Assembly (NCBI RefSeq): GCF_001293465.1
Contig: NZ_JSYZ01000007.1
Span: forward strand, 169,220-233,219
DNA: 64,000 bases
Reading direction: 5' to 3'
From: Pseudomonas asplenii
GTDB lineage: Bacteria; Pseudomonadota; Gammaproteobacteria; Pseudomonadales; Pseudomonadaceae
Made by a program: the position numbers and the translations under genes. Of this stretch, positions 38,069 through 46,258 are shown one piece after another. How positions within the stretch are numbered: position 1 is the stretch's first letter; each line of letters starts with the position of its first letter. Below the pieces are notes generated by a model. That model was not told where the DNA came from. It saw only the letters and a list, made by a program, of their open reading frames with translations, and searched no databases.

Positions 38069-39484
38069 ATGAGCGAAAGAATCCCCGTCCAGTTAGTTGA
38101 CACCTTCGAGCCTTCGCGCCCCAACAAGATGAAGGCCAAGTCGAGCGACAACCTGATTCACACCCGCAGTTTCACCGGCCTGTTCCGCAGCCTGCGCATC
38201 AGCGGCGCGGGCTTTCTGTTCCTGCTGTTCTTCGGCACCGTCTGGTTGAACTGGGGCGGCCGCCAGGCGGTGCTCTGGGACCTGGCCAACAGCAAGTTCC
38301 ATATCTTCGGCGCGACCTTCTGGCCGCAGGATTTCATCCTGCTCTCGGCCTTGCTGATCATCTGTGCCTTCGGCCTGTTCGCCATCACCGTGTTCGCCGG
38401 ACGTGTCTGGTGCGGTTACACCTGCCCGCAGAGTTCCTGGACCTGGCTGTTCATGTGGTGCGAGAAAGTCACCGAGGGCGAGCGCAACCAGCGGATCAAG
38501 CTGCAGGCCGCGCCCTGGGGGCCGAACAAGCTGGCCCGGCGCGCCGCCAAGCACACCCTGTGGCTGGCGATCAGCCTGATCACCGGGCTGACCTTCGTCG
38601 GCTACTTCACCCCGATCCGCCCGCTGGTGCAGGAACTGCTGAGCCTGCAACTGGGCGGGGTCAGCCTGTTCTGGGTGCTGTTCTTCACCGGCGCCACCTA
38701 CATCAACGCCGGCTGGCTGCGCGAGGCGGTGTGCATGCACATGTGCCCCTATGCGCGGTTCCAGAGCGTGATGTTCGACAAGGACACCCTGACCATCTCC
38801 TACGATGCTGCCCGCGGCGAGAACCGGGGCCCGCGCAAGCGCGAAGTGGCGCCGGCCAGCGTCGGCCTCGGCGACTGCATCGACTGCCGCATGTGCGTGC
38901 AGGTCTGCCCCACCGGCATCGACATCCGCGACGGCCTGCAGATGGAATGCATCGGCTGCGCCGCCTGCATCGACGCCTGCGACTCGATCATGGACAAGAT
39001 GGGCTACGCCCGCGGCCTGGTCAGCTACACCTCCGAGCACCGGTTGCAGGGCGGCCGCACCCACCTGCTGCGGCCGCGCCTGGTCGGCTACAGCGCCGTG
39101 CTGCTGATCATGATCGGCGCGCTGGCAGTGGCGCTGGTGCAGCGGCCGATGGTCTCGCTGGATGTCAGCAAGGACCGTGGCCTGTTCCGCGAGAACAGCC
39201 TGGGGCAGATCGAGAACATCTACAGCCTCAAGGTCATCAACAAGACCCAGCAGCGCCAGCAGTACCGCCTGGAACTGATCGACGGCGACGGCTTCCAGCT
39301 GCAGGGTCGCACCGAACTGAGCCTGGCGGCCGGCGAGATCGCCGACTTCCCGGTCTCGGTGGCGATGACCACCGAGCGGGCGAAGAGCAGCTCCCAGGAG
39401 CTCGTCTTCCGCCTGGTCGACATCGATGAGCCAGGCGTCTACAGCGTGGCGAACAGCCGCTTCGTCGCCCCGATGAACCGCTGA
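38069..39484 (+). CDS. ccoG: Cytochrome c oxidase accessory protein CcoG (RdxA/FixG)
   Basis: A 471-aa membrane protein with cytoplasmic iron-sulfur clusters, which in other bacteria supplies Cu(I) by reducing Cu(II) during cbb3 oxidase assembly. Visible are four to five membrane helices, the CGYTCPQSSWTW and CMHMCPYARFQ motifs, two 4Fe-4S sets (CIDCRMCVQVCP and CIGCAACIDACD) and a C-terminal Ig-like periplasmic domain after the last helix (about residue 345). The start at 38069 (MSERIPVQ) is preferred because family members begin so; an ATG eight codons earlier (38045) is also possible and neither has a strong ribosome site. It normally sits with ccoNOPQ and ccoHIS; none is here, so this is a detached copy or second paralogue. 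Confidence 0.93.
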   Translation: MSERIPVQLVDTFEPSRPNKMKAKSSDNLIHTRSFTGLFRSLRISGAGFLFLLFFGTVWLNWGGRQAVLWDLANSKFHIFGATFWPQDFILLSALLIICAFGLFAITVFAGRVWCGYTCPQSSWTWLFMWCEKVTEGERNQRIKLQAAPWGPNKLARRAAKHTLWLAISLITGLTFVGYFTPIRPLVQELLSLQLGGVSLFWVLFFTGATYINAGWLREAVCMHMCPYARFQSVMFDKDTLTISYDAARGENRGPRKREVAPASVGLGDCIDCRMCVQVCPTGIDIRDGLQMECIGCAACIDACDSIMDKMGYARGLVSYTSEHRLQGGRTHLLRPRLVGYSAVLLIMIGALAVALVQRPMVSLDVSKDRGLFRENSLGQIENIYSLKVINKTQQRQQYRLELIDGDGFQLQGRTELSLAAGEIADFPVSVAMTTERAKSSSQELVFRLVDIDEPGVYSVANSRFVAPMNR

Positions 39485-39542
39485 TGACCTAGAATCCCCG
39501 GGGCGCCAACCCCAGGGCCCGCGGGGAGTGTGGGACGCAACA

Positions 39543-39572
39543 CTGTGGGAGCCGGCGGTCCGGCTCCCACAG
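39543..39572. terminator. REP-like hairpin after ccoG
   Basis: CTGTGGGAGCCGG (39543-39555) and CCGGCTCCCACAG (39560-39572) form a perfect 13-bp stem with a 4-nt loop. Outer GGGAC...GTCCC-like symmetry extends it. It is the strongest hairpin in the window and lies 58 nt after the ccoG stop. Confidence 0.65.
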
Positions 39573-39646
39573 GTTAGTGTCCCGACAGTTACAACAGCCA
39601 GCTCCAACAAGACAACCGAAAACCTGCCGTTGCGTGCCCGTATCCA

Positions 39647-41071
39647 ATGAGCCAAGCCACCATGAAACGCTACGAAAAATTCGCCGACGACATCGCTGAA
39701 CTGATCCGCTCCGGCGTCCTCGGCCCCGGCCAGCGGGTGCCGTCGGTCCGTTATGCCAGCCAGACCTACGGCGTCAGCCCGTCCACGGTGTTCCAGGCCT
39801 ACTACCTGCTGGAACGCCGTGGGCTGATCCGGGCCCGGCCGCGCTCGGGCTACTTCGTCAACACCCATGCGCCCAGCCCGTTCTCGGAGCCGGTGATCAG
39901 CAGCCAGGTGCACGAGTCCACCGAGGTCGACGTCAGCGAACTGGTGTTCTCGGTGCTCGACTCGATCAAGGACCCGACCACCGTGCCCTTCGGCTCGGCC
40001 TTCCCCAGCCCGACGCTGTTCCCGCTGCAACGCCTGGCCCGTTCCCTGGCCAGCGCCAGCCGCGAGATGGACCCGCGCATGGTGGTCACCGACCTGTCAC
40101 CGGGCAACCCGCAACTGCGCCGGCAGATCGCCCTGCGCTACATGGTCGGCGGGCTGATGCTGCCGATGGAGGAGCTGCTGATCACCAACGGCGCCCTGGA
40201 GGCGCTGAACCTGTGCCTGCAGGCGGTGACCGAACCCGGCGACCTGGTGGCCATCGAGGCCCCGGCGTTCTATGCCTGTCTGCAGGTGTTGGAGCGCCTG
40301 AAGCTCAAGGCCGTGGAGATCCCGGTGCACCCGCGTGACGGTATCGACCTCGGCGTGCTGGCGCAGAACCTCGAAAAGCATCCGATCAAGGCCGTGTGGT
40401 GCATGACCAGTTTCCAGAACCCGATGGGCGCGACCATGCCCGAGGCGAAGAAACAGGCACTGGTGGAGTTGCTGCGCGAGCACCAGGTGCCGCTGATCGA
40501 GGACGATGTCTACGCCGAGTTGTACTACGGGCAGCAGGCGCCCAAGCCGGCCAAGGCCTTCGACACCGAAGGGCTGGTGATGCACTGCGGTTCGTTCGCC
40601 AAGAGCCTGGCGCCCGGCTACCGCATCGGCTGGGTGTCGGCGGGGCGGTATGCGCAGAAGATCGAGCGGCTGAAGCTGATGACCTCGCTGTGCGCCTCGA
40701 TGCCGGCCCAGGCGGCCATTGCCGACTACCTGCAGCACGGCGGCTACGACCGCCACCTGCGCCGCCTGCGCTATGCCCTGGAAGAACAGCAGAGTGCGAT
40801 GCTCGCGGCGATCGCCCGCTATTTCCCGGCACAGACCCGGGTCAGCCAGCCGGCTGGCGGCTACTTCCTCTGGCTGGAGCTGCCGGAACAGATGGATTCG
40901 CTGAAGCTGTTCCAGATGGCGCTGGCCCAGGGCATCAGCATCGCACCGGGACCGATCTTCTCCCCGGCGCGGCGCTTTCGCAACTGCATCCGCCTGAACT
41001 ACGGCAGCCCGTGGGATGAAACGTCGGAGAAGGCCATGGAGACCCTGGGGCGGATCGTGCGTTCGTTCTGA
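39647..41071 (+). CDS. MocR/PdxR-type GntR regulator with aminotransferase domain
   Basis: A 474-aa transcription factor. Residues 1-75 are a GntR winged helix (GQRVPSVRYASQTYGVSPSTVFQAYYLLERRGLI); from about residue 110 a type-I aminotransferase domain follows, with the PLP-binding Lys in CGSFAKSLAPGYRIGW and the Asp-x-Tyr block EDDVYAELYYG. MocR proteins sense PLP or an amino-acid adduct and control vitamin B6, GABA or taurine genes, often divergently. There is no divergent metabolic gene here; ccoG is upstream on the same strand, 162 nt away with a hairpin between. The target is unknown. A second ATG at 39662 is possible. Confidence 0.92.
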   Translation: MSQATMKRYEKFADDIAELIRSGVLGPGQRVPSVRYASQTYGVSPSTVFQAYYLLERRGLIRARPRSGYFVNTHAPSPFSEPVISSQVHESTEVDVSELVFSVLDSIKDPTTVPFGSAFPSPTLFPLQRLARSLASASREMDPRMVVTDLSPGNPQLRRQIALRYMVGGLMLPMEELLITNGALEALNLCLQAVTEPGDLVAIEAPAFYACLQVLERLKLKAVEIPVHPRDGIDLGVLAQNLEKHPIKAVWCMTSFQNPMGATMPEAKKQALVELLREHQVPLIEDDVYAELYYGQQAPKPAKAFDTEGLVMHCGSFAKSLAPGYRIGWVSAGRYAQKIERLKLMTSLCASMPAQAAIADYLQHGGYDRHLRRLRYALEEQQSAMLAAIARYFPAQTRVSQPAGGYFLWLELPEQMDSLKLFQMALAQGISIAPGPIFSPARRFRNCIRLNYGSPWDETSEKAMETLGRIVRSF

Positions 41072-41077
41072 GCGGAC

Positions 41078-41168
41078 CTATTCGCGGGCAAGCCCTGCTC
41101 CTACAGGCCGGAGTCGTACTCAGGATTACCAGACCCACTCTGTAGGAGCAGGGCTTGCCCGCGAATAG
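41078..41168. repeat. REPIN: two inverted REP sequences
   Basis: CTATTCGCGGGCAAGCCCTG... at 41078-41106 is repeated exactly in inverted orientation at 41140-41168, a 29-bp perfect inverted repeat with a 33-nt spacer. This fits the REPIN structure (REP doublet mobilised by a RAYT transposase) described for P. fluorescens. It lies between the convergent MocR and SDR genes and may also terminate both. Confidence 0.9.
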
Positions 41169-41197
41169 GCCGTCAAGCCTTGCGCCCGGTCATGAAA

Positions 41198-41944
41198 TCA
41201 GCGCCCACCGGCGAGGTCGAGAAAGGTCCCGGTGGTGTAGGACGCCTTGTCCGAAAGCAGCCAGATGATGCCCTCGGCCACCTCTTCGGCACGCCCGCCG
41301 CGTCCCATGGGAATTCCCGGCTCCAGCTTGCTGACCCGGTCCGGGTCGCCGCTCAGCGCATGAAACTCGGTAAAGATGTACCCGGGACGCACGGCATTGA
41401 CCCGGATCCCCTCCCCTGCCAGCTCCTTCGACAACCCCAGGGTAAAGGTGTCCAGTGCGCCCTTGGACGCCGCATAGTCGACATACTCGTTCGCCGAACC
41501 GAGCCGCGCCGCCGCCGACGACACGTTGACGATGCTGCCGCCCTGCCCGCCATGCCGTGTCGACATGCGCAGCACCGCGTGCTTGGCGCAGAGCATCGGC
41601 CCCAGCACGTTTGTCTTCAGGGTCTGCAGGATGCGGAACTCGGACATCTCGTCGACCCGCGACTTCTGCCCCACCGTCCCGGCATTGTTCACCAGTGCGG
41701 TGACCGGTCCGAGTTCGGCGTCGACCCGCTGGAACAGGTGGATCACCCCGTCCTCGTCGCTGACATCCGCGCGCACCGTGATCGCCTGGGCACCCAGCGC
41801 CCGTACCTGTTCCTGCACCCGGTGGGCCGCATCTTCGTCCCGCAGGTAGTTGATGCAGATGCGGTAGCCCTGCCGTGCCGCCAACAACGCCGTCGCCGCG
41901 CCGATACCACGGCTACCACCGGTGATGACGATGACTTTTTCCAT
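41198..41944 (-). CDS. SDR family oxidoreductase
   Basis: A 248-aa classical short-chain dehydrogenase/reductase. Motifs: TGGSRGIG at residues 8-15 for the cofactor, NNAG, catalytic Ser in NVSSAAARLGS and YAASK, with PGYIFTE after it. The Arg and Asn near strand 2 (NYLRDEDAAHRV) suggest NADP(H). Substrate unknown; it looks like the FabG/glucose-dehydrogenase-like group acting on small alcohols or ketones. No linked pathway gene: it is flanked by the REPIN and, upstream, by the tail of the efflux operon. Confidence 0.92.
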   Translation of the reverse strand: MEKVIVITGGSRGIGAATALLAARQGYRICINYLRDEDAAHRVQEQVRALGAQAITVRADVSDEDGVIHLFQRVDAELGPVTALVNNAGTVGQKSRVDEMSEFRILQTLKTNVLGPMLCAKHAVLRMSTRHGGQGGSIVNVSSAAARLGSANEYVDYAASKGALDTFTLGLSKELAGEGIRVNAVRPGYIFTEFHALSGDPDRVSKLEPGIPMGRGGRAEEVAEGIIWLLSDKASYTTGTFLDLAGGR

Positions 41945-42049
41945 GACACCCTTCCCCCGTCGCCTGGTCGCTCTGAACCTTCAGAATAACCGCGCAGCAG
42001 GAAGTTTGTGTAGCCACCCGGGCCGCCGGGAAGGCTGTCATCGGGAGCG

Positions 42050-43495
42050 TCACGGAATCGCGCGATCGGGCAGCGCCTGCTCCCAGCCACCGCCAAGGGC
42101 CCCGTACAGTCCGACCAGCGCCAGCGACACCGCCGCCGTGCTATCCACCAGCGCGTCCTCGTTGGCGAGCAAGGCGCCCTGCACCGTCAGCACGTTGAGA
42201 AAGTCCACGGTGCCCTGCTCGTACTGCTGGCGGGCACTGGCCAGGGCCAGGCGGCTCTGCTCCACCGCCTGGCGCAAACTGTCGCGCCGACGCTGCCCGG
42301 CCTGGTAGGCACTGAGCGCGTCGTCCACCTCATGCCAGGCATCCAGCACGGTCTGCCGGTAGCGCAAGGCGGCTTCCTGCTGGCGACTCTCGCGCAACTG
42401 TAACTGCCCTTGCAGGCGCCCACCCTCGAACAGCGGCACACTCAGGCTGGGCCCCACGGCCAGCGTATGCGAACCCCAACTGCCCAGGTCGGACAACTGC
42501 AGCGCCTGGAAGCCGAGGTTGCCGGAGAGGCTGATACGCGGGTAAAAGTCCGCCCGGGCCATGCCAATGGCCGCCGTGGCCGCATGCAGGTCGGCCTCGG
42601 CCCGACGGATGTCCGGGCGCCGTCGTGCCAGTTCGCTGGGCAGGCCGATCGGCACGCTGGCGGGTGGCACGGGAATCGCCGTCGCCGCCTGCAACTGCCC
42701 GGCCAGGGCCTGGGGTTCGAGCCCCATCAGGCGGCTGAGGGCATTGATCAACCGCGCTTCGCCCTGTTGCAGGGCCGGCAGTTGCGCCTCGATGGTGGCG
42801 ACCTGCGCCGTGGCCTGGGCCACTTCCAGTTCGGTGGCCACGCCCTCGTCGCGACGCAGGTGCGTCAGGGCCCGGGTCCGTCGGGCAATCTCCAGGTTCT
42901 GCCGGGTCACCGCCTGCTCGTTCTGCAGCGCCCGCAGCTGGATATAATCGCGGGCGGTTTCGGCCAGGATCGCCACCAGCACGGCGCGGCGGTCCTCTTC
43001 GGCGACCTGCACATTGGCGTCGGCCGCCTCCACCGAACGTTTCACCCGCCCCCACAGATCGGCCTCCCAACTGATGCCCAGGCCGGTGCTCCAGAGGTTG
43101 TAGTCGTGCCGGCCGTTCTCGCCGGAAGGGTCGCTCAGGCCCCGACTGCTGTTGCGCGCGCGGCTGTAGCCGGCGGCGCCGTCGACCTTCGGCAGTTCAT
43201 CGGCGGCGATACTGCGCCGTGCCGCGCGACTCTGCGCCAGTCGGCTGGCGGCCCGTTGCAGATCGAGATTGCCCGCCTGGACCTGGCGCATCAGCGCGGC
43301 CAGTTGAGGATCAGCGAAACCCTCCCACCAGGCGGCTTCGGTCGCCCCCTCAGCCGGCTGGCTGTGCCCGGGCTCGCCCTGTCGGGTGTGCCAACGCTCA
43401 CCCAACTCAGGCTTCGGCGCCTCAAAGTCGGGGCCCAGCGTGCAACCCTGTACCAGCAGCGTGGTGATCAATAACCAGGGGAAATACCGGTTCAT
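42050..43495 (-). CDS. NodT/OprM-family outer-membrane efflux lipoprotein
   Basis: A 481-aa outer-membrane channel. A lipoprotein signal ends at LVQGC (Cys18). The body shows the two-fold TolC repeat with long coiled-coil helices (LQRAASRLAQSRAARRSIAADELPKVDGAAGYSR and LARRRPDIRRAEADLHAATAAIGMARADFYP). It overlaps the membrane-fusion gene upstream by 4 nt and is the last gene of the operon MFS-HlyD-NodT. It provides the exit duct for the pump so that substrates leave the cell in one step. Confidence 0.94.
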   Translation of the reverse strand: MNRYFPWLLITTLLVQGCTLGPDFEAPKPELGERWHTRQGEPGHSQPAEGATEAAWWEGFADPQLAALMRQVQAGNLDLQRAASRLAQSRAARRSIAADELPKVDGAAGYSRARNSSRGLSDPSGENGRHDYNLWSTGLGISWEADLWGRVKRSVEAADANVQVAEEDRRAVLVAILAETARDYIQLRALQNEQAVTRQNLEIARRTRALTHLRRDEGVATELEVAQATAQVATIEAQLPALQQGEARLINALSRLMGLEPQALAGQLQAATAIPVPPASVPIGLPSELARRRPDIRRAEADLHAATAAIGMARADFYPRISLSGNLGFQALQLSDLGSWGSHTLAVGPSLSVPLFEGGRLQGQLQLRESRQQEAALRYRQTVLDAWHEVDDALSAYQAGQRRRDSLRQAVEQSRLALASARQQYEQGTVDFLNVLTVQGALLANEDALVDSTAAVSLALVGLYGALGGGWEQALPDRAIP

Positions 43496-44553
43496 CGCAA
43501 GCTGACCTCACGCACGGCCGTCGAAGCGGTATCGATTCGCGCCTCCACCGACATGCCCGGCCGCAGGCGCTCAAGCAGCGGCTGCCCACGGTCGAGGACG
43601 ATCTTCACCGGAATACGCTGAACCACCTTGGTGAAGTTGCCGCTGGCATTCTCCGGAGCGATCGCGGCAAAGGTCACGCCGGTGGCCGGGGCGATGCTCT
43701 CGACCTGGCCCGTCAGCGGCGTATCGGCAAAGGTGTCGACGGTGATACTCACCGATTGGCCGGGGCTGACATGGGTCATCTGGTTTTCGAGGAAGTTGCC
43801 CACGACATAGGCTGCGTTCACCGGCACCACGGCCAGCAGCACATCGCCAGGCTTGACATAGGCGCCCTGGCGCACACTGCGCCGCCCGACCACGCCGTCG
43901 AACGGCGCCACCAGCACGGTGTGCGCCAGGTCCAGTTCGGCCCGTGCCTGGCGTGCCTCGGCCTGCTGTACGGCCGCCTGGGCGGTATCGCGCCGGGCCA
44001 GCAGGACATCGGTCTGCTTGCGGGTCGCCTCCAGGGCCGCCCGGTGTTCGGCCAGCCGGGCCGCGGCGGTGCGCTGGCGGGTCTCGGCCTGCTGGGCATT
44101 CTGCAGGGTGCCGGCGCCCTGCCCGGCCAGGTGCTGGTAACGCTGCCACTCATGGGCGGCGAACTGCACATCGGCCTGATCGGAGTCGACCACCGCCCGC
44201 GCCTGCTCGATCAGCGCCTGCTGGCGCAGGAGGCTCGCCGCGGCATTGGCCAGCTGTGCCCGGGCACTGGCGACACCGGCGCGGGCCGCCGCCAGGTCGG
44301 CCTGGTAGTCCTGGTCATCGATGCGCACCAGCACCTGCCCCGCCTCTACCCGCTGGTTGTCACGCACCAGCACCTGGCCGATGAAGCCGGCGACTTTCGG
44401 TGCCACCAGGGTGTAGTCGGCGTTGACGTAGGCATCGTTGGTGCTCTGCACCGGGCCGCCGCCGAGCAGCAGGTACCAGAGTCCGTAAAGCAAGGCGCCG
44501 GCCAGGAGCACGGCGAGGATCAGCAGGGGTTTGCGTGAAATTGAAGTATTCAT
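43492..44553 (-). CDS. HlyD/EmrA-family membrane-fusion protein
   Basis: A 353-aa periplasmic adaptor anchored by one N-terminal helix (PLLILAVLLAGALLYGLWYLLL). It contains a split lipoyl/barrel-sandwich domain (APKVAGFIGQVLVRDNQRVEAGQVLVRIDDQDY ... APFDGVVGRRSVRQGAYVKPGD) separated by a long Ala/Gln/Arg-rich coiled coil (about residues 85-200), then the beta-barrel domain. It overlaps the NodT gene and follows the MFS gene by 25 nt. It bridges the MFS pump and the outer-membrane channel. Confidence 0.94.
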   Translation of the reverse strand: MNTSISRKPLLILAVLLAGALLYGLWYLLLGGGPVQSTNDAYVNADYTLVAPKVAGFIGQVLVRDNQRVEAGQVLVRIDDQDYQADLAAARAGVASARAQLANAAASLLRQQALIEQARAVVDSDQADVQFAAHEWQRYQHLAGQGAGTLQNAQQAETRQRTAAARLAEHRAALEATRKQTDVLLARRDTAQAAVQQAEARQARAELDLAHTVLVAPFDGVVGRRSVRQGAYVKPGDVLLAVVPVNAAYVVGNFLENQMTHVSPGQSVSITVDTFADTPLTGQVESIAPATGVTFAAIAPENASGNFTKVVQRIPVKIVLDRGQPLLERLRPGMSVEARIDTASTAVREVSLR

Positions 44554-44578
44554 GGTCAGTGTCCGAAAAAGGGGGAGA

Positions 44579-46120
44579 TCAGGCCGCGGCGCGCGGTGGG
44601 TAGATGCGCGTCGGCAGGATCGGGATCAACAGGATCAGCGCGATGGCGAGGCCCGCCACGCACAGGTAGAGGTCGGCGCTGGTCAGGGTCACCACCTGCT
44701 CGTGCAGCCGATGGGCCAGTTGCCCAGGCTCCACCGAGTCCGCCAGCCAGGGCTGGCTGCCCAGGCGGTCGACCAGGTGACTGGAGTGAAAGTGCTCGCG
44801 GCGCACCGTCAGGGTTTCCAGCAGGCTGCCCGCCGCCACTGCGGCAAAGCCCTTGACGGTGTTGAACCAGGCCGAGGCGAACGGCCCATCCGCCGGGGTG
44901 ATGCTGCCGGTCGAGAGCATCAGCAATGGGATCACCGCCATCGGCTGGGCCACGATCTGAATGGCCTGCAACAGGTAGAAGTTCTCGCGGTTCCAGGCCA
45001 CGGTGACCTGGGAGCCGATCACGCAGACCAATGCCAGCAGGAACAGCCCGGTGGCCAGCACCCAGCGGCAATCCACCACCCGGTTGTTACACAGCGCGAC
45101 CACCAGCGGCAGCGCCAGCAGTTGCGGTACGGCGACCCAGAGCAGCACCGGCGCGGTCTGCAACGGCCGGTAGCCCTGGACCTGGGCCAGGTAGCTGGAC
45201 GGGATCATGATCACCGCCAGCAGCACGAACAGCACGCCACCGAGGGTGACCAGCGCGTGGGTCAGGTTGCGGATGCCGAGCATCTGCAACTTGAAGAACG
45301 GCAGCGGGTGCGCCCATTCGTTGATAAAGAACAGCACCAGCAACAGCAATCCACCGCCGACCAGCACCCGGATAAGCTGCGCATCGAACCAGCCCAGGCG
45401 CTCGCCCTGCTGCAGGCCGAGCACCAGCATCACCAGGCCGGGAAAACCCAGCAGCAGCCCGCGCCAGTCGAACTGGCGCAAGCGTTCCAGGCGCAGCGGG
45501 TCCTGCGGTATGCCCCAGGCCACGCAGGCCATGGCCACCAGCCCGAGCGGGATGACCTGCCAGAACGCCCATTGCCAGCCAGCGTATTCCACCCACCAGG
45601 CGGCCAGGGGCGTGCCGAAGCTGGGGCCGAAAGTCGCGGTCAGGGCATAGCCGCCCAGGCCATAGAGCTTGATGCCCGGCGGCAGGAAGCGCAGCGCCAC
45701 CGACATCAGCATCGGCGGCAAGGCGCCGCCGGCAAAGCCCTGAACCACGCGGATCAGCATCAGCACCTGGGTATTGGGTGCGAACGGCGCCAGCAGGGCC
45801 AGTACCAGCAAGCTGCCGATGGCGCAGAGGGTGAAGCGGCGCAGGGAAAAGGTCACGGCGCACCAGGGGGCAAAGGCCATGGCGCTGACCGACATCGCTG
45901 CGTAGGCCGCAATCAGCCAGGTACCCTGGTCGTAGCTCAGGCCCATGGCGCCGCGGATATCGGCCATCGCCACCTTGGTCACGTTTTCGTTGAAGCCCGA
46001 GGCCAGCACCGCCAGCAACACGCCGACCAGGCCGACGCCGATGCGCAGGCCCAAAGGTGTGGCGGCCGCTGCGGGCCTGGCTGCGGCCGCCAGCGGCAGG
46101 CTGGTTTGCAGGGCGGTCAT
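44579..46120 (-). CDS. DHA2-family (EmrB-type) MFS drug transporter
   Basis: A 513-aa proton-driven exporter with about 14 membrane helices. MFS motif-C-like region in GGYALTATFGPSFGTPLAAWWVE and the EmrB-like start (LASGFNENVTKVAMADIRGAMGLSYDQGTWLIAAY) are seen. It forms a tripartite pump with the two following genes. The ATG at 46120 has no Shine-Dalgarno; instead a 13-codon leader ORF with a good ribosome site ends in an ATGA overlap with it, so translation is probably coupled. A LysR regulator lies just upstream on the same strand. Substrates are likely small toxic organics; the sequence does not say which. Confidence 0.93.
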   Translation of the reverse strand: MTALQTSLPLAAAARPAAAATPLGLRIGVGLVGVLLAVLASGFNENVTKVAMADIRGAMGLSYDQGTWLIAAYAAMSVSAMAFAPWCAVTFSLRRFTLCAIGSLLVLALLAPFAPNTQVLMLIRVVQGFAGGALPPMLMSVALRFLPPGIKLYGLGGYALTATFGPSFGTPLAAWWVEYAGWQWAFWQVIPLGLVAMACVAWGIPQDPLRLERLRQFDWRGLLLGFPGLVMLVLGLQQGERLGWFDAQLIRVLVGGGLLLLVLFFINEWAHPLPFFKLQMLGIRNLTHALVTLGGVLFVLLAVIMIPSSYLAQVQGYRPLQTAPVLLWVAVPQLLALPLVVALCNNRVVDCRWVLATGLFLLALVCVIGSQVTVAWNRENFYLLQAIQIVAQPMAVIPLLMLSTGSITPADGPFASAWFNTVKGFAAVAAGSLLETLTVRREHFHSSHLVDRLGSQPWLADSVEPGQLAHRLHEQVVTLTSADLYLCVAGLAIALILLIPILPTRIYPPRAAA

Positions 46121-46158
46121 GAGCCGGCCGTCCGGGCAGGCTCGGAGGGAAGAGACAT
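46117..46158 (-). CDS. 13-aa leader ORF of the efflux operon
   Basis: ATG (46158-46156) opens MSLPSEPARTAGS and ends at TGA (46119-46117), sharing ATGA with the MFS start. CGGAG is eight bases upstream, whereas the MFS gene has no ribosome site of its own. This supports coupled translation; a role as a sensing leader peptide would be speculation. Confidence 0.5.
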   Translation of the reverse strand: MSLPSEPARTAGS

Positions 46159-46240
46159 CGCAAAAACTCCGGTTTCACTGGGAAATCCGAGTCTATGCAG
46201 GGCCTGAAGCTATAAAAATTGACAAATATCTACAAATGGA

Positions 46241-46255
46241 TTGCGCCAGACGCAA
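46241..46255. promoter_or_regulatory. LysR-type T-N11-A operator candidate
   Basis: TTGCG-CCAGA-CGCAA is a 15-nt perfect dyad of the T-N11-A form used by LysR regulators. It lies three bases past the stop codon of the LysR gene and 121 nt upstream of the MFS start, next to an AT-rich stretch (46211-46238) that could hold the pump promoter. A sensible target is the neighbouring LysR protein. Confidence 0.55.
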
Positions 46256-46258
46256 TGA

